From: an uncultured Clostridia bacterium
GTDB lineage: Bacteria; Bacillota; Clostridia; Christensenellales; QALW01
DNA: 50,995 nt
Assembly: GCA_934434555.1 (NCBI GenBank)
Contig: CAKRZX010000016.1
Span: 1 to 50,995, forward strand
Direction of reading: 5' to 3'
Shown here piece after piece: positions 13,888 to 22,875 of this stretch. Every line of letters begins with the position of its first letter. Positions within the stretch are counted from its first letter, which is position 1. The position numbers and the translations under genes were made by a program. Below the pieces are notes generated by a model. The model did no database searches. It saw nothing but the letters and a program-made list of their open reading frames with translations, and was not told the origin of the DNA.

Positions 13888-15474
13888 GTGAACGGTATGA
13901 TTGAATTAAAAAATGTACGCATCGGCGTTGCCGACGATGCAAACGGCATAAAAAAAGTTGCCGCAAAAAAACTGAATATTCCCGTGCACGAAATTGCGGA
14001 AGTCGTTTTTTTGAAAAAATCGGTGGACGCAAGGAAGAAAAACGACGTGTTTTACGCCTGCACTTTGGGGGTAAAGGTAAAACTTAATGAAAATGCAGTT
14101 GTAAAAAAGGCAAAGGATGCATGCATTTATTTGCCTGCGCCCGAATACAGACAATTAAAGGCAACAAAAATGCCGGAAAACGGAATTGCCGTTTTGGGAG
14201 CCGGACCCGCGGGGCTGTTTGCCGCGCTTACACTTGCCCGTGCCGGGCTTAACCCCGTGCTGTTTGAGCGGGGCGCCGACGCCGACGAGCGGGTTAAAAA
14301 GATAGAAGAATTCTTTTCTTACGGCGTGCTTGACAGGAAAAGCAACGTGCAGTTCGGCGAGGGCGGCGCGGGAACGTTTTCCGACGGCAAACTTACCACA
14401 AACATAAAGGACCCCCGTTGCCGACACGTGCTTGAAACGTTTGTTTCTTTCGGCGCTCCGGGAGAGATACTGTATCAGTCAAAGCCCCACCTCGGCACGG
14501 ATAAATTAAGAAACATAGTAAAGAATATAAGAAACGAAATAATTTCTCTGGGCGGCAGCGTACATTTTCTTTCGCAAATAACCGACATAGAGACAAAGGA
14601 CGGCGCCCTTTACAATATAGAAGTGAATTTTAAGGAAAAGTTCCGCGCGGATAAACTTATCATTGCCGCGGGACACAGCGCCCGTGACGTTTTTGAAATG
14701 CTTAAAAAGCACGGCGCGAAAATGGAGAGAAAGCCATTTTCGGTAGGCGTAAGAATCGAACATAAACAGGAGGATATAAATAAAAGCCAGTACGGCGCTT
14801 TTTATAAATATCTTCCGCCGGCAGATTACAAACTGTCCTGCCATTTGCCGTCGGGCAGGGGTGTTTACACCTTTTGTATGTGTCCCGGAGGACAGGTGGT
14901 TGCCGCGGCAAGCGCAGAGGGCTTTTTAGTGGTAAACGGAATGAGCAATTTTGCCCGCGACGGCGAAAACGCAAACTCCGCACTTCTCTGCGATGTTATT
15001 CCCGATGATTTTTCGTCTGACGATATTCTTGCGGGTGTGGATTTTCAGCAGGAATACGAGAAAAAAGCCTTTGTTGCCGGCGGAAGCAACTATAAAGCCC
15101 CCGCGCAGAAAATGGGGGATTTTCTTAAAGACAAACCGTCGGAGCGGGGCGGAAAAATAAAACCGTCATATCCCATGGGCGTGACCTGGTGCAACCTTAA
15201 AGACGTTCTGCCCGATTTCTGCCTGAAATCCCTTAAAGAAGCCTTGCCGATTTTTGACAGAAAACTTCACGGCTTTGCCGACCCGGACGCAGTCTTAACG
15301 GGAATAGAGACCCGTTCGTCTTCGCCCGTGAGGGTTTTAAGGGACGAAACATTGCAATCATCAATAAAAGGCATTTATCCTTGCGGCGAGGGCGCTGGCT
15401 ACGCGGGCGGAATAATGTCGGCGGCGGTTGACGGAATCCGCGTGGCGGAAAAGATAACGGAAGAATTTATTTGA
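13888..15474 (+). CDS. FAD-dependent dehydrogenase (COG2509-type)
   Basis: 528 residues from GTG (ATG at 13897 is an alternative). A short alpha/beta N-terminal region precedes a Rossmann domain beginning IAVLGAGPAGLFAALTLARA (dinucleotide-binding GxGxxG around residue 95). Family-typical stretches include FGEGGAGTFSDGKLTT, KPHLGTDKLRNIVK, PFSVGVRIEHKQEDIN and the C-terminal YPCGEGAGYAGGIMSAAVDG. These match the uncharacterised flavoprotein family COG2509, whose substrate is unknown. No recognisable ribosome-binding site precedes either start. YitT follows one base later. Confidence 0.88.
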   Translation: MNGMIELKNVRIGVADDANGIKKVAAKKLNIPVHEIAEVVFLKKSVDARKKNDVFYACTLGVKVKLNENAVVKKAKDACIYLPAPEYRQLKATKMPENGIAVLGAGPAGLFAALTLARAGLNPVLFERGADADERVKKIEEFFSYGVLDRKSNVQFGEGGAGTFSDGKLTTNIKDPRCRHVLETFVSFGAPGEILYQSKPHLGTDKLRNIVKNIRNEIISLGGSVHFLSQITDIETKDGALYNIEVNFKEKFRADKLIIAAGHSARDVFEMLKKHGAKMERKPFSVGVRIEHKQEDINKSQYGAFYKYLPPADYKLSCHLPSGRGVYTFCMCPGGQVVAAASAEGFLVVNGMSNFARDGENANSALLCDVIPDDFSSDDILAGVDFQQEYEKKAFVAGGSNYKAPAQKMGDFLKDKPSERGGKIKPSYPMGVTWCNLKDVLPDFCLKSLKEALPIFDRKLHGFADPDAVLTGIETRSSSPVRVLRDETLQSSIKGIYPCGEGAGYAGGIMSAAVDGIRVAEKITEEFI

Positions 15475-15475
15475 A

Positions 15476-16366
15476 ATGAGGAATAAAGGCGTGAGAAAAA
15501 AGTTTTTTTCGTTTCTTTATAAGTTTATAATCGTGACCGCGGGCTGTGCAATTTACGCTTCCGGCGTGGCGTTTTTCCTTGACCCGAACAATATAGTAAC
15601 GGGAGGGCTTACCGGTATATCAATGATTTTAAGCCGCTTTATTCCCGTCAACACGGGTATAATCGTGCTTATACTTAATGTTCCCATATTTATTGTGGGA
15701 CTTATCGCGTTCGGCAAAGGTTTTATTCTTTCCACCGGCTACGCAACGGCGCTTTCCTCTCTTTTAATCACTCTTTTTGAAGAGTATTTTGCAAAGCATC
15801 TGCCCCTTACCGATGATTTGCTGCTTTCGGGGCTTATCGGCGGAACGCTGCTTTCCGGCGGGCTTGCCCTTGTTTTCCGCGGCGGCGCCACCACCGGCGG
15901 CGTTGATGTTATAGTCAAACTCTTAAAACGCAAACTCCGCCATATCGGCACGGGGAAAATAATTCTTGCCCTTGACGGCACGGTAGTTATCGCATCGGCA
16001 ATAGTTTTCCGCAATCCCGTTCCCGCAATGTACGCCGCAATTTCAATAGTGGTGGGCAATTTGATTTTCGATAAAATCCTTTACGGCTTTGACGAGGCAA
16101 AACTCGTTTACGTTATAAGTTCCGCGCCGGAAGCCATAAGCAGGCGGGTGCTTAACGAACTTGAAGCGGGCGTAACGTTTCTTGACGGTTCCGGCGGGTT
16201 TACCGGCGAAAACAAGCGGGTGCTGCTTATTGCCGCAAAAAAGCAACTGTTCCCTAAAATAAAGGACATCGTCCGCGCCGAGGACAAAAATGCCTTTATG
16301 ATTGTAACTTCCGCAAGCGAAGTGTTCGGCGAGGGCTTTAAAGAGACGAATATAAACGAGATTTAG
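15476..16366 (+). CDS. YitT family membrane protein
   Basis: 296 residues with about five to six membrane segments between residues ~15 and 190. The family motif LDPNNIVTGGLTGISMI occurs near the N-terminus and the second loop FRGGATTGGVDVI at ~130. The C-terminal ~80 residues form the cytoplasmic DUF2179 domain (LEAGVTFLDGSGGFTGENKR). A transport role is suspected for the family but unproven. One base separates it from the flavoprotein gene, so they form an operon ending at the terminator at 16414-16437. Confidence 0.9.
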   Translation: MRNKGVRKKFFSFLYKFIIVTAGCAIYASGVAFFLDPNNIVTGGLTGISMILSRFIPVNTGIIVLILNVPIFIVGLIAFGKGFILSTGYATALSSLLITLFEEYFAKHLPLTDDLLLSGLIGGTLLSGGLALVFRGGATTGGVDVIVKLLKRKLRHIGTGKIILALDGTVVIASAIVFRNPVPAMYAAISIVVGNLIFDKILYGFDEAKLVYVISSAPEAISRRVLNELEAGVTFLDGSGGFTGENKRVLLIAAKKQLFPKIKDIVRAEDKNAFMIVTSASEVFGEGFKETNINEI

Positions 16367-16413
16367 GCGCTGTCTTTTTGCAACAGGCAGTATAAATGCC
16401 ACGGTAAAAACAG

Positions 16414-16437
16414 GCGGACGGACAGTGTCCGCTTTTT
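16414..16437 (+). terminator. Terminator after yitT
   Basis: GCGGAC (16414-16419) pairs with GTCCGC (16427-16432), followed by TTTTT. Confidence 0.65.
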
Positions 16438-16639
16438 GCTGCAATATTCAATTTACATATTTTCCTTGAAAAAATACAAATTTTTCAAATTAGGCATTGA
16501 CAAAAGAAACGGGATATATTATAATAGGACTGCAATCGGAAATTTTTGGGATAAAATACAACAAAAATCGCCGATGTTCGGTTTAAACATTCGGCGGTAT
16601 GCAAGAATCGGGCAAAAAACATTTATAAAGGAGTTTTAT

Positions 16640-17776
16640 ATGAAAAAAATTTTGGCAATAGCGCTCAGTGCGCTGGTTTTACTTTCCGTTCCCTGTAATG
16701 CCCTTGCGGCGGGGGAAGACATATCCGCAGATGATACGGCAAAATCAACAGCTGAACTGCTTGCGGATTATATCGGCAGCGATGATGTTCTTCTTTCAGC
16801 TGCGGTAAAAAATTTCCCCCACGTCAGGGATCTTTCGGGAGACGATGGATTCAAAGAATTGATAACGCGCGACGATTTGCCGGACGCTCTTGAAGCATAT
16901 GCAGAGCTTATGTCAAGCCCGGATTATGTTTCTCCGTTTCTGAATTATGAAAAGGATGTTTTTGGTGATATCATAAGGCAGTGGGCGGTAATTGACACCG
17001 TAAACGATGCCGTTGTGTCCGATTCTTCGCAATATCCGGCTTTGCGGAAAATGTATTCTTCGTACGATATTGATTTAACCTCGGCGGTTCAAAGCTTCAC
17101 GCTGTATAACATAACATATACAAGGACAGGCTCTGTTCAGACCGCCGACGGCAGAAGTGTTGATGCATACACCGCCCAAAGACAGCTGACCGATTCGGAA
17201 ATCAGCAATTTTAATATGCTTGGTGCCACCGTGTACGGCGCTACGCGGGTAGGAAGTCCGGCGGCGAATTACAACTGCCACTCGTTTGCCTGGTACAAAG
17301 CAAGTTCTTCAAATCCGTATTGGATCAGAAGCGCGGATAAATTCATAACGGATTCGGAATGCACTTATATAAGTTCGGGAACGACCTCAAAAAGCGCACA
17401 GGTTAACGATATTATTGTGTATTATGACGGTTCGGGGAACGCCATTCATTCAGGGATAATAACGGCGGTTACTTCCGACGGAGTTCTGACGGTTAAGTCA
17501 AAGTGGGGACAGGGAGGAACGTATGTTCACGAGGTCAATACCGTGCCGTCGGAATACCGTCCTGCCGGTACGGCAAATACGATAATCTACCGCTATCACG
17601 ATTACAAGTATCAGTATACAGGTCAGAACTATCATCAGGGGTCAAGGCATTATTTCCAGTATGCCACAAAATGCACCGTTTGCTTTGCGCAAAAAGGCGA
17701 GGCGGTTTGGAAATTCAAGGCTTGCAGCGGTTCGCCGTGCGTTTCGCCCGCATCGATTCCCAATATAGTTTCTTAG
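16640..17776 (+). CDS. Secreted papain-like (CHAP/NlpC-type) protein
   Basis: 378 residues from the ATG at 16640, chosen because AAAGGAG lies 9 bases upstream and the protein then starts with a clean signal peptide (MKKILAIALSALVLLSVPCN, cleavage near ALAAG). The C-terminal half holds Cys in PAANYNCHSFAWY, His in GNAIHSGIITAV and a polar SKWGQGG, the order and spacing of CHAP/NlpC-P60 amidases. The N-terminal ~180 residues are unrecognised. Probably exported and acting on the cell wall or on a secreted peptide. A strong terminator follows. 16438-16639 holds only the leader region. Confidence 0.75.
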   Translation: MKKILAIALSALVLLSVPCNALAAGEDISADDTAKSTAELLADYIGSDDVLLSAAVKNFPHVRDLSGDDGFKELITRDDLPDALEAYAELMSSPDYVSPFLNYEKDVFGDIIRQWAVIDTVNDAVVSDSSQYPALRKMYSSYDIDLTSAVQSFTLYNITYTRTGSVQTADGRSVDAYTAQRQLTDSEISNFNMLGATVYGATRVGSPAANYNCHSFAWYKASSSNPYWIRSADKFITDSECTYISSGTTSKSAQVNDIIVYYDGSGNAIHSGIITAVTSDGVLTVKSKWGQGGTYVHEVNTVPSEYRPAGTANTIIYRYHDYKYQYTGQNYHQGSRHYFQYATKCTVCFAQKGEAVWKFKACSGSPCVSPASIPNIVS

Positions 17777-17784
17777 TATTTAAT

Positions 17785-17812
17785 AAGCGGACGGCTGCGT
17801 CCGCTTTTATTA
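17785..17812. terminator. Terminator after the secreted papain-like gene
   Basis: AAGCGGACG (17785-17793), loop GCTG, CGTCCGCTT (17798-17806), then TTATTATT. It overlaps the stop codon of the decayed minus-strand MerR fragment. Confidence 0.8.
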
Positions 17813-18111
17813 TTCTCTGCATTTAAGCCTGTTGCGGATTTCCCGCATACGTGGCGGAATATCCGATTCGTTCATTGTTTTATGCACGTCACAGGTGCCC
17901 GCCTTTGGGGCGGTTTCGTATTGTGAGTAAGGATTGCTTTCAAATCTTCAATCTGCTTCTCAACCGCATTGCGCCGCCTGTCAATAAGGGCAAGTCGGGC
18001 AGGAATGGTCACGTCGCCCTGAATGCACCGGTCGATAAATGTTTTTATCTCTTTTATGGGCATACCCTTTTTTTGGGGACATTCTGTTGCGGAAAGCCAC
18101 TCCAAATCATT
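17810..18111 (-). pseudogene. MerR-family regulator remnant
   Basis: The minus strand encodes the effector-side half of a MerR regulator. NDLEWLSATECPQ and KKGMPIKEIKTFIDRCIQGD are followed by RLALIDRRRNAVEKQIEDLKAIL. After a frameshift, KTMNESDIPPRMREIRNRL runs up to the TAA at 17812-17810. The helix-turn-helix N-terminus is missing. The piece is therefore truncated and frameshifted. Confidence 0.75.
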
Positions 18112-18151
18112 TTACTTAAACATTCTTTCCGATTGATGCGAGAAACCTCGG

Positions 18152-18364
18152 GTGAACCGGATTCTTATTCATATAGACAGCACGCCCGAAGGACTGATTT
18201 CGTTTTGCAAAGAAAACAGGGGCAAAAGCGCAAGCAAACTTAAACAGAACGCGGGTTCGTGGCAGACGGGCAAACGTCTTTCGTCCGCCGCGGTAAAGCC
18301 GGAAGCGGAAGACCGGGTAATTTCGCCGAAACAGAAGAATACAATTTATATTCACGGAAGTTGA
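18152..18364 (+). CDS. Possible small protein, unrecognised
   Basis: 70 codons from GTG, beginning NRILIHIDSTPEGLISFCKE and ending in a Lys-rich tail. The stop codon lies in the stem of a terminator hairpin (18356-18386), which favours a real gene end. However, no ribosome-binding site is seen and the region borders the MerR remnant, so it may be the tail of a decayed gene. No family recognised. Confidence 0.3.
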   Translation: MNRILIHIDSTPEGLISFCKENRGKSASKLKQNAGSWQTGKRLSSAAVKPEAEDRVISPKQKNTIYIHGS

Positions 18365-18386
18365 GCATATCAATTTCCGCTTTTTT
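18356..18386 (+). terminator. Terminator hairpin
   Basis: GGAAGTTGA (18356-18364) pairs with TCAATTTCC (18370-18378) with one G-U pair, followed by GCTTTTTT. Confidence 0.65.
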
Positions 18387-18389
18387 ATG

Positions 18390-18418
18390 TTGATTTTTGC
18401 CTTAATCCGTGTTACAAT
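18390..18418 (+). promoter_or_regulatory. Promoter of the two-component/comEC operon
   Basis: TTGATT (18390-18395), 17-bp spacer, TACAAT (18413-18418), about 55 nt before the response regulator start. No other promoter is evident until after holA. Confidence 0.6.
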
Positions 18419-18472
18419 AATGTTGCAATTGTGATTTTATTCCGCCTTAATCGGGCGGGGAGGGAGATATAT

Positions 18473-19147
18473 ATGGCAAAGCGTGTGCTTATAGTTGATG
18501 ACGAGCCTTTGATAGTAAAGGGGCTCAAATTCAGTTTGGAGCAGGAGGGCTACGAAACCGACAGCGCGTTTGACGGCGAAGAGGCGCTGAAAAAATACTC
18601 CGAGGGGGATTTTGACATAATTTTACTTGACCTTATGCTTCCGGGCATAAGCGGCGAGGAAGTGTGTAAGAAAATAAGGGAAGAATCCATGATTCCCATA
18701 ATAATGCTTACCGCAAAAAGCGCCGATGAGGACAAGCTTTCAGGGCTTGACTTCGGCGCGGACGACTATATGGTAAAGCCGTTCAACGTTGCGGAACTTA
18801 AAATACGTATGCGCAACCTTTTAAGGCGCACTTCGCCCGATGAGGATGTTATAATAAGAAAGAAAAATCTTGTTATGGACCGTGAAAAGCGCACTGCCGT
18901 GCTTAACGGCGAGGAAATCGAACTTACCGCAAAGGAATTTGATATTCTCGTACTGCTTTTAACAAACCCGGGCAAAGTTTTCCGCAGAGAAGATTTGCTC
19001 AATCTTGTGTGGAAAGACTATACCGGCGATATCCGCACCGTTGACGTGCATATCCGCCGACTTCGCCAAAAGGTGGAGAACGACCAGGAAACGCCCGAAT
19101 ATGTGTATACCAAGTGGGGAGTAGGCTACTATTTTGCGGAAAAATAA
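18473..19147 (+). CDS. OmpR/PhoB-type response regulator
   Basis: 224 residues from ATG 18473 (GGGGAGGGAG upstream). The receiver domain has acidic D9-D10, the phosphorylation site Asp53 in IILLDLMLPG, Thr80 and Lys102 in MVKPF. A winged-helix DNA-binding domain follows (~125-224; VFRREDLLNLVWKDY, then RTVDVHIRRLRQKVE). It would be phosphorylated by the kinase encoded immediately downstream, whose start it overlaps by 14 bases. The targets are unknown; the operon context suggests cell-envelope or competence functions. Confidence 0.93.
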   Translation: MAKRVLIVDDEPLIVKGLKFSLEQEGYETDSAFDGEEALKKYSEGDFDIILLDLMLPGISGEEVCKKIREESMIPIIMLTAKSADEDKLSGLDFGADDYMVKPFNVAELKIRMRNLLRRTSPDEDVIIRKKNLVMDREKRTAVLNGEEIELTAKEFDILVLLLTNPGKVFRREDLLNLVWKDYTGDIRTVDVHIRRLRQKVENDQETPEYVYTKWGVGYYFAEK

Positions 19148-20618
19148 GTTAGGGCTTAACGTAATATGGGGTGTAACGTACGTTGTTATCGTTGTTGCCG
19201 TGCTTGCGATAATAACAATGTCGGTTTCAACGTATTTGGGCAAGTACTTTCTGTCGCTTCGTCAGGAAGAACAGGCAAAGCGTATGGAGAACTGCGCCCA
19301 AAATGCGGCAAAGTACACCGACGACCCCGACAGTATCTATTCCCTTTTATCTTCTTTGGGAATAGAGGCAAACGGCAGAGTGCTGTTTATAGATTCTGCC
19401 GGCACGGTTCAGGCGGACAGTTTCTGTCTGCTTAACGGAACACGCCCTCAAAGCGATGAGATAACCGCGGTGCTTTCGGGTAAACAGGATTTTGCGGCGG
19501 GATACCATCGGGTCCGCCTTGCCGATTCCGCCGTTACCCGCGACAATGCGTATTTAAGCGATAATCCCGGCGTCTGCTGGACCGCTTATTACGCCCACGC
19601 CATTATAAACACGGGTTCACAGGAAGGAGTACTCTTACTTGTTTCTCCCGTACAGGATATAGTTGACCGCGTAACACAGGTGCTTCGCGGTCTTATGATA
19701 TTTAATGTTATATTTATCGTTATCGTTGCGGTAATAACATTTTATATGAGCAATATGTTTACTCTTTCAATTAGAAAATTCAACCGCGCCATTGCAAAAA
19801 TGAGCGGCGGCGATTTTTCGGTGCGGGTAAACGAAAAGGAAATTGCCGAATTCGGAGAACTTGCAAAGGCGTTTAATTCAATGAGCGAACGTCTTGAAAA
19901 TCTTGACGCGTCCCGAAATCAGTTTGTTTCCGACGCTTCGCACGAACTTAAAACGCCCCTTGCGTCAATGAAAATTCTTTCCGAATCTCTTTTAAGTCAG
20001 CCCGACGCGCCGGCGGAACTCTATCGGGAGTTTTTGGGTGACATCAACAGCGAAATAGACAGGCTGTCCCTTGTTATCAACGACCTGCTTACCCTTGTTA
20101 AAACCGATAAGGGTATTGAAACGCTTATTATCGGCGATGTGGAACTGGGCGAACTTATCAGGCGGATTACTTCTACCGTTGCACCCCTTGCGCAGAAAAA
20201 GCATATTACGGTGGCGTATCAGTACCGCGACGTTACCGTGCGAGCCGACGAACTGCGAATGCAGCAGTTGTTTACCAACCTGATTGACAACGCAATAAAG
20301 TATTCGCCCGAAAACACCTCAATAACCGTGGATTTAAGCAAGACAATGGATAACGCCGTGGTGTCCGTGTCCGATGAGGGCATAGGTATCGCAAAGGAAC
20401 ATCTGCCGCATTTGTTTGAGCGTTTTTATCGGGTAGATAAGGCGCGCTCCCGTCAGGCGGGCGGCACGGGGCTCGGGCTTTCAATAGTAAAACAGATAGT
20501 CGACCAGCACGGCGGCACCATTGAGGTTGAAAGCACCGAGGGCAAAGGCACAAAATTCACGGTAACAATTCCCCTTAACACAAAGGAAAGAAGCAAGGCA
20601 AAGGAGGAAAATCAATGA
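19134..20618 (+). CDS. Sensor histidine kinase (HAMP, HisKA, HATPase)
   Basis: 494 residues starting at TTG 19134, inside the end of the response regulator gene. A first membrane segment (~10-32), an extracytoplasmic sensor region (~35-175), a second membrane segment (~185-207) and a HAMP domain (~208-260) are followed by HisKA with the phospho-accepting His in SDASHELKTPLASMKI. The HATPase domain carries N-box NLIDNAIKYSPEN, G1 VSDEGIGIAKEHL and G2 GGTGLGLSIV. Architecture resembles PhoR/WalK kinases. The cognate partner is the upstream regulator. Confidence 0.93.
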   Translation: MRKNKLGLNVIWGVTYVVIVVAVLAIITMSVSTYLGKYFLSLRQEEQAKRMENCAQNAAKYTDDPDSIYSLLSSLGIEANGRVLFIDSAGTVQADSFCLLNGTRPQSDEITAVLSGKQDFAAGYHRVRLADSAVTRDNAYLSDNPGVCWTAYYAHAIINTGSQEGVLLLVSPVQDIVDRVTQVLRGLMIFNVIFIVIVAVITFYMSNMFTLSIRKFNRAIAKMSGGDFSVRVNEKEIAEFGELAKAFNSMSERLENLDASRNQFVSDASHELKTPLASMKILSESLLSQPDAPAELYREFLGDINSEIDRLSLVINDLLTLVKTDKGIETLIIGDVELGELIRRITSTVAPLAQKKHITVAYQYRDVTVRADELRMQQLFTNLIDNAIKYSPENTSITVDLSKTMDNAVVSVSDEGIGIAKEHLPHLFERFYRVDKARSRQAGGTGLGLSIVKQIVDQHGGTIEVESTEGKGTKFTVTIPLNTKERSKAKEENQ

Positions 20619-21547
20619 AAAAGTTTGCGGCGCTTTTATGCGTGATAATGATTTTTACGGGCTGTTCCGCGGGCTATATCAAGGAAAGCACGGGCGACGC
20701 CATTTCTCCGGTACAGGAGTCCACTGACTCTCTTACATCTTCGCCTATGCCCCTTTATTTCAGATACTATACCGAACCTATGCTTGTCAGATGTTCGATG
20801 AATATTGACGTTTCGCCACAGCAGATACCCGAATACTTTGCGATATCGGCGCTTATTTCGGGCGTACCGGGCGAAAGGCGGGAAGCAAAGCAGTGTTTCG
20901 GCAAAAACACGACGCTTGTTTCCGTGTCGGCGGGTAAAGACGTGCTTTACGTTACTTTAAGCGACGGCTTTTTAACCGACACCAAAGCCGAAACCGATGA
21001 AAAGACCCGCGAAAACAGGAGAATCGCGCTGTATTCAATAGTGAATACCGTGTGCGAAATGGGTAATTTTTCGGGCGTGCAGTTTTATATCTGCGATGTA
21101 AAAACAAGTCTGCGCAGCCGCCCCGATTCCTTTGAAATGGGCCTTGTTGACAGTGAGGCGCAAAGCACAACTCTCGGCGCAGTTACAAGGAACACGTCCC
21201 TTATTCTTACCCCGCCCAACGTTGCAAAGCAGGCGCTTACCCACTATTCAAATACCGACTGGGAAAAATTATACTGGTATCTGGGCTCCGACGACACTCT
21301 TCCCTTACAGGAGGAAATGGCTGAAAAGTTCAATTATCTTAATCTTGTTATGAGCGAGTTTTCCGTTGAGGATAACTATACCGTTTCCGAAAGCGGAAAA
21401 AGAGCAATGGTTCAGGTTTCGTTCAAAATACGCTCCGAAAGCAAGGCGTATTCGGTTACGAATATTCCCCTTGAACTCATTTATAAAAACGGCGGCTGGC
21501 TTGTTGATTATTCGGGCTTTATCCGTTATTTAGGGGTGGAAAATTGA
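20615..21547 (+). CDS. GerMN-domain lipoprotein 1
   Basis: 310 residues. The lipoprotein signal ends at Cys17 in MIFTGCSAG. The rest includes a GerMN-type domain at ~45-165 (PMPLYFRYYTEPMLVR, DVLYVTLSDGF). GerMN domains occur in the spore-germination protein GerM and in lipoproteins such as LpqB that are encoded beside two-component systems. The ATGA overlap with the histidine kinase gene suggests it works with that sensor at the outer face of the membrane. Ligand unknown. Confidence 0.8.
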   Translation: MKKFAALLCVIMIFTGCSAGYIKESTGDAISPVQESTDSLTSSPMPLYFRYYTEPMLVRCSMNIDVSPQQIPEYFAISALISGVPGERREAKQCFGKNTTLVSVSAGKDVLYVTLSDGFLTDTKAETDEKTRENRRIALYSIVNTVCEMGNFSGVQFYICDVKTSLRSRPDSFEMGLVDSEAQSTTLGAVTRNTSLILTPPNVAKQALTHYSNTDWEKLYWYLGSDDTLPLQEEMAEKFNYLNLVMSEFSVEDNYTVSESGKRAMVQVSFKIRSESKAYSVTNIPLELIYKNGGWLVDYSGFIRYLGVEN

Positions 21548-22875
21548 AAAAGGCGGTTGCGGCGGCGCTTATGCTCGTGTTTTTGCTTGCCGGGTGCGCG
21601 AAAAAAGAGGAATCGCGGAATGTTATCCCCCTTACTTACGGCTCTTACGACGTTCCCTCGGCAGAGCCGCGCTGGGTCACGCTTTATTATGAGCATAACG
21701 GCCGCGTGCTTGCTTTTCCGCAGCAACTTGATATAGGCGACGGCTCACTTTATGCCTGTGTGCTTGACGCAATGCTTTCGGGAACGAAAGCGGGTTATAA
21801 ATCGCCTTTTTCAGAGGGCGTACAGGCGCGAAGCATAATGCTTTTGCAGAACGTGATTTATATTGACCTTTCCGCGTCCTTTGAAAAAATGCCCGCGGAG
21901 AAGATTTATGCGTGCCTTTCGGCAATGGCATCAACTTTCTGCGCCTTTTCGGGGGTGGATTTTATAAACGTCACCGTTGAGGGCAGACAACTGTTCTCGC
22001 CCGGCGGCGAACGCCCGATAACTCTGCTTTCTTCCCACAGCGGAAGTCCCGCCGAACTTTCGGCGCGGTTTTCTTCCGCCGCGCCCGAGGCGGAAAGCAT
22101 ATACGCCTGTGTTTTTGATACCGATGAAACAGGAACGTATCTTATTCCGCAGACGGTAAGCGTTACCGTTACCGGCGGAGATTATTCGTCGGCGCTGATA
22201 AAGGCTCTGCTTTATAACGGTGAAAAACTGTTTGCGGGCGGGTACAGTTTGTATTCAAAGCCCGAATTTGATTCGGGCGAAGCAAAGGTTACTCTGCTTG
22301 CGCCCGCAGAAACGGCAAAACAGAATCTCGGCGCGGAAGCAATGCTCAACACGCTTTCAGCCGTATATCCCGATATAAAAAATCTCACGCTTGTTTTTGT
22401 TGATAAGAAAGGAAAAACAGTCGGTTCGTCAACCGCGTCAGCATCGGATTCTTTCGACAGCGTTAGGGGGCGGGTGCAGATAACCGTGCCCGGTCCCGGC
22501 GGAAAACTCTGCCGCGGGCAGATGCTTATTCAGCCCGCCGCCGGCAGTGACGAACTTAAAAATTTTGTGGAAAGTTATATTCTTACGGCGGCGCCGTCAC
22601 TTAAAGAAACCGCTACCGTAAACGCCGTTACCGTGCGCAACGATACGGTTATTCTTGATTTGACGGGTGAATATTTTGCGGCTTATTCCGACATTGATTC
22701 CCAAAGCGAATATTCCGTTGCCTACGGGCTTGTTTCCACGGTGTGCGCATATTCGGGAACAAAAAAAGCGGTAATATTACAGGACCATCAACTGCGCAGC
22801 ACATTTTCGGGCAGCATTGCGCTCTCGGAACCCCTGCTCACTTTGCCCGAGAAATTTACCGAGGCGCTTACATGA
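21544..22875 (+). CDS. GerMN-domain lipoprotein 2 (multi-domain)
   Basis: 443 residues starting at a TTG that overlaps the preceding stop codon. Lipobox Cys18 in LVFLLAGCAKK. Repeated GerMN-like blocks are visible: ~35-150 (VTLYYEHNGRVL, NVIYIDLSASFEKM), ~190-290 (EAKVTLLAPAE) and ~310-430 (DTVILDLTGEYFAAYSD). The tandem layout differs from the single-domain neighbour and suggests duplication within the operon. Probably tethered outside the membrane. Confidence 0.75.
   Translation: MKKAVAAALMLVFLLAGCAKKEESRNVIPLTYGSYDVPSAEPRWVTLYYEHNGRVLAFPQQLDIGDGSLYACVLDAMLSGTKAGYKSPFSEGVQARSIMLLQNVIYIDLSASFEKMPAEKIYACLSAMASTFCAFSGVDFINVTVEGRQLFSPGGERPITLLSSHSGSPAELSARFSSAAPEAESIYACVFDTDETGTYLIPQTVSVTVTGGDYSSALIKALLYNGEKLFAGGYSLYSKPEFDSGEAKVTLLAPAETAKQNLGAEAMLNTLSAVYPDIKNLTLVFVDKKGKTVGSSTASASDSFDSVRGRVQITVPGPGGKLCRGQMLIQPAAGSDELKNFVESYILTAAPSLKETATVNAVTVRNDTVILDLTGEYFAAYSDIDSQSEYSVAYGLVSTVCAYSGTKKAVILQDHQLRSTFSGSIALSEPLLTLPEKFTEALT

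Noticed and set aside
16436..16639. 67-codon N-terminal extension of the secreted papain-like protein
   Set aside because: It would place the signal peptide internally; the ATG at 16640 has a proper ribosome-binding site and gives a normal signal sequence.
22743..22871. N-terminal extension of ComEC upstream of 22872
   Set aside because: It overlaps the GerMN lipoprotein in another frame, lacks a ribosome-binding site, and ComEC starts naturally at the ATGA overlap.
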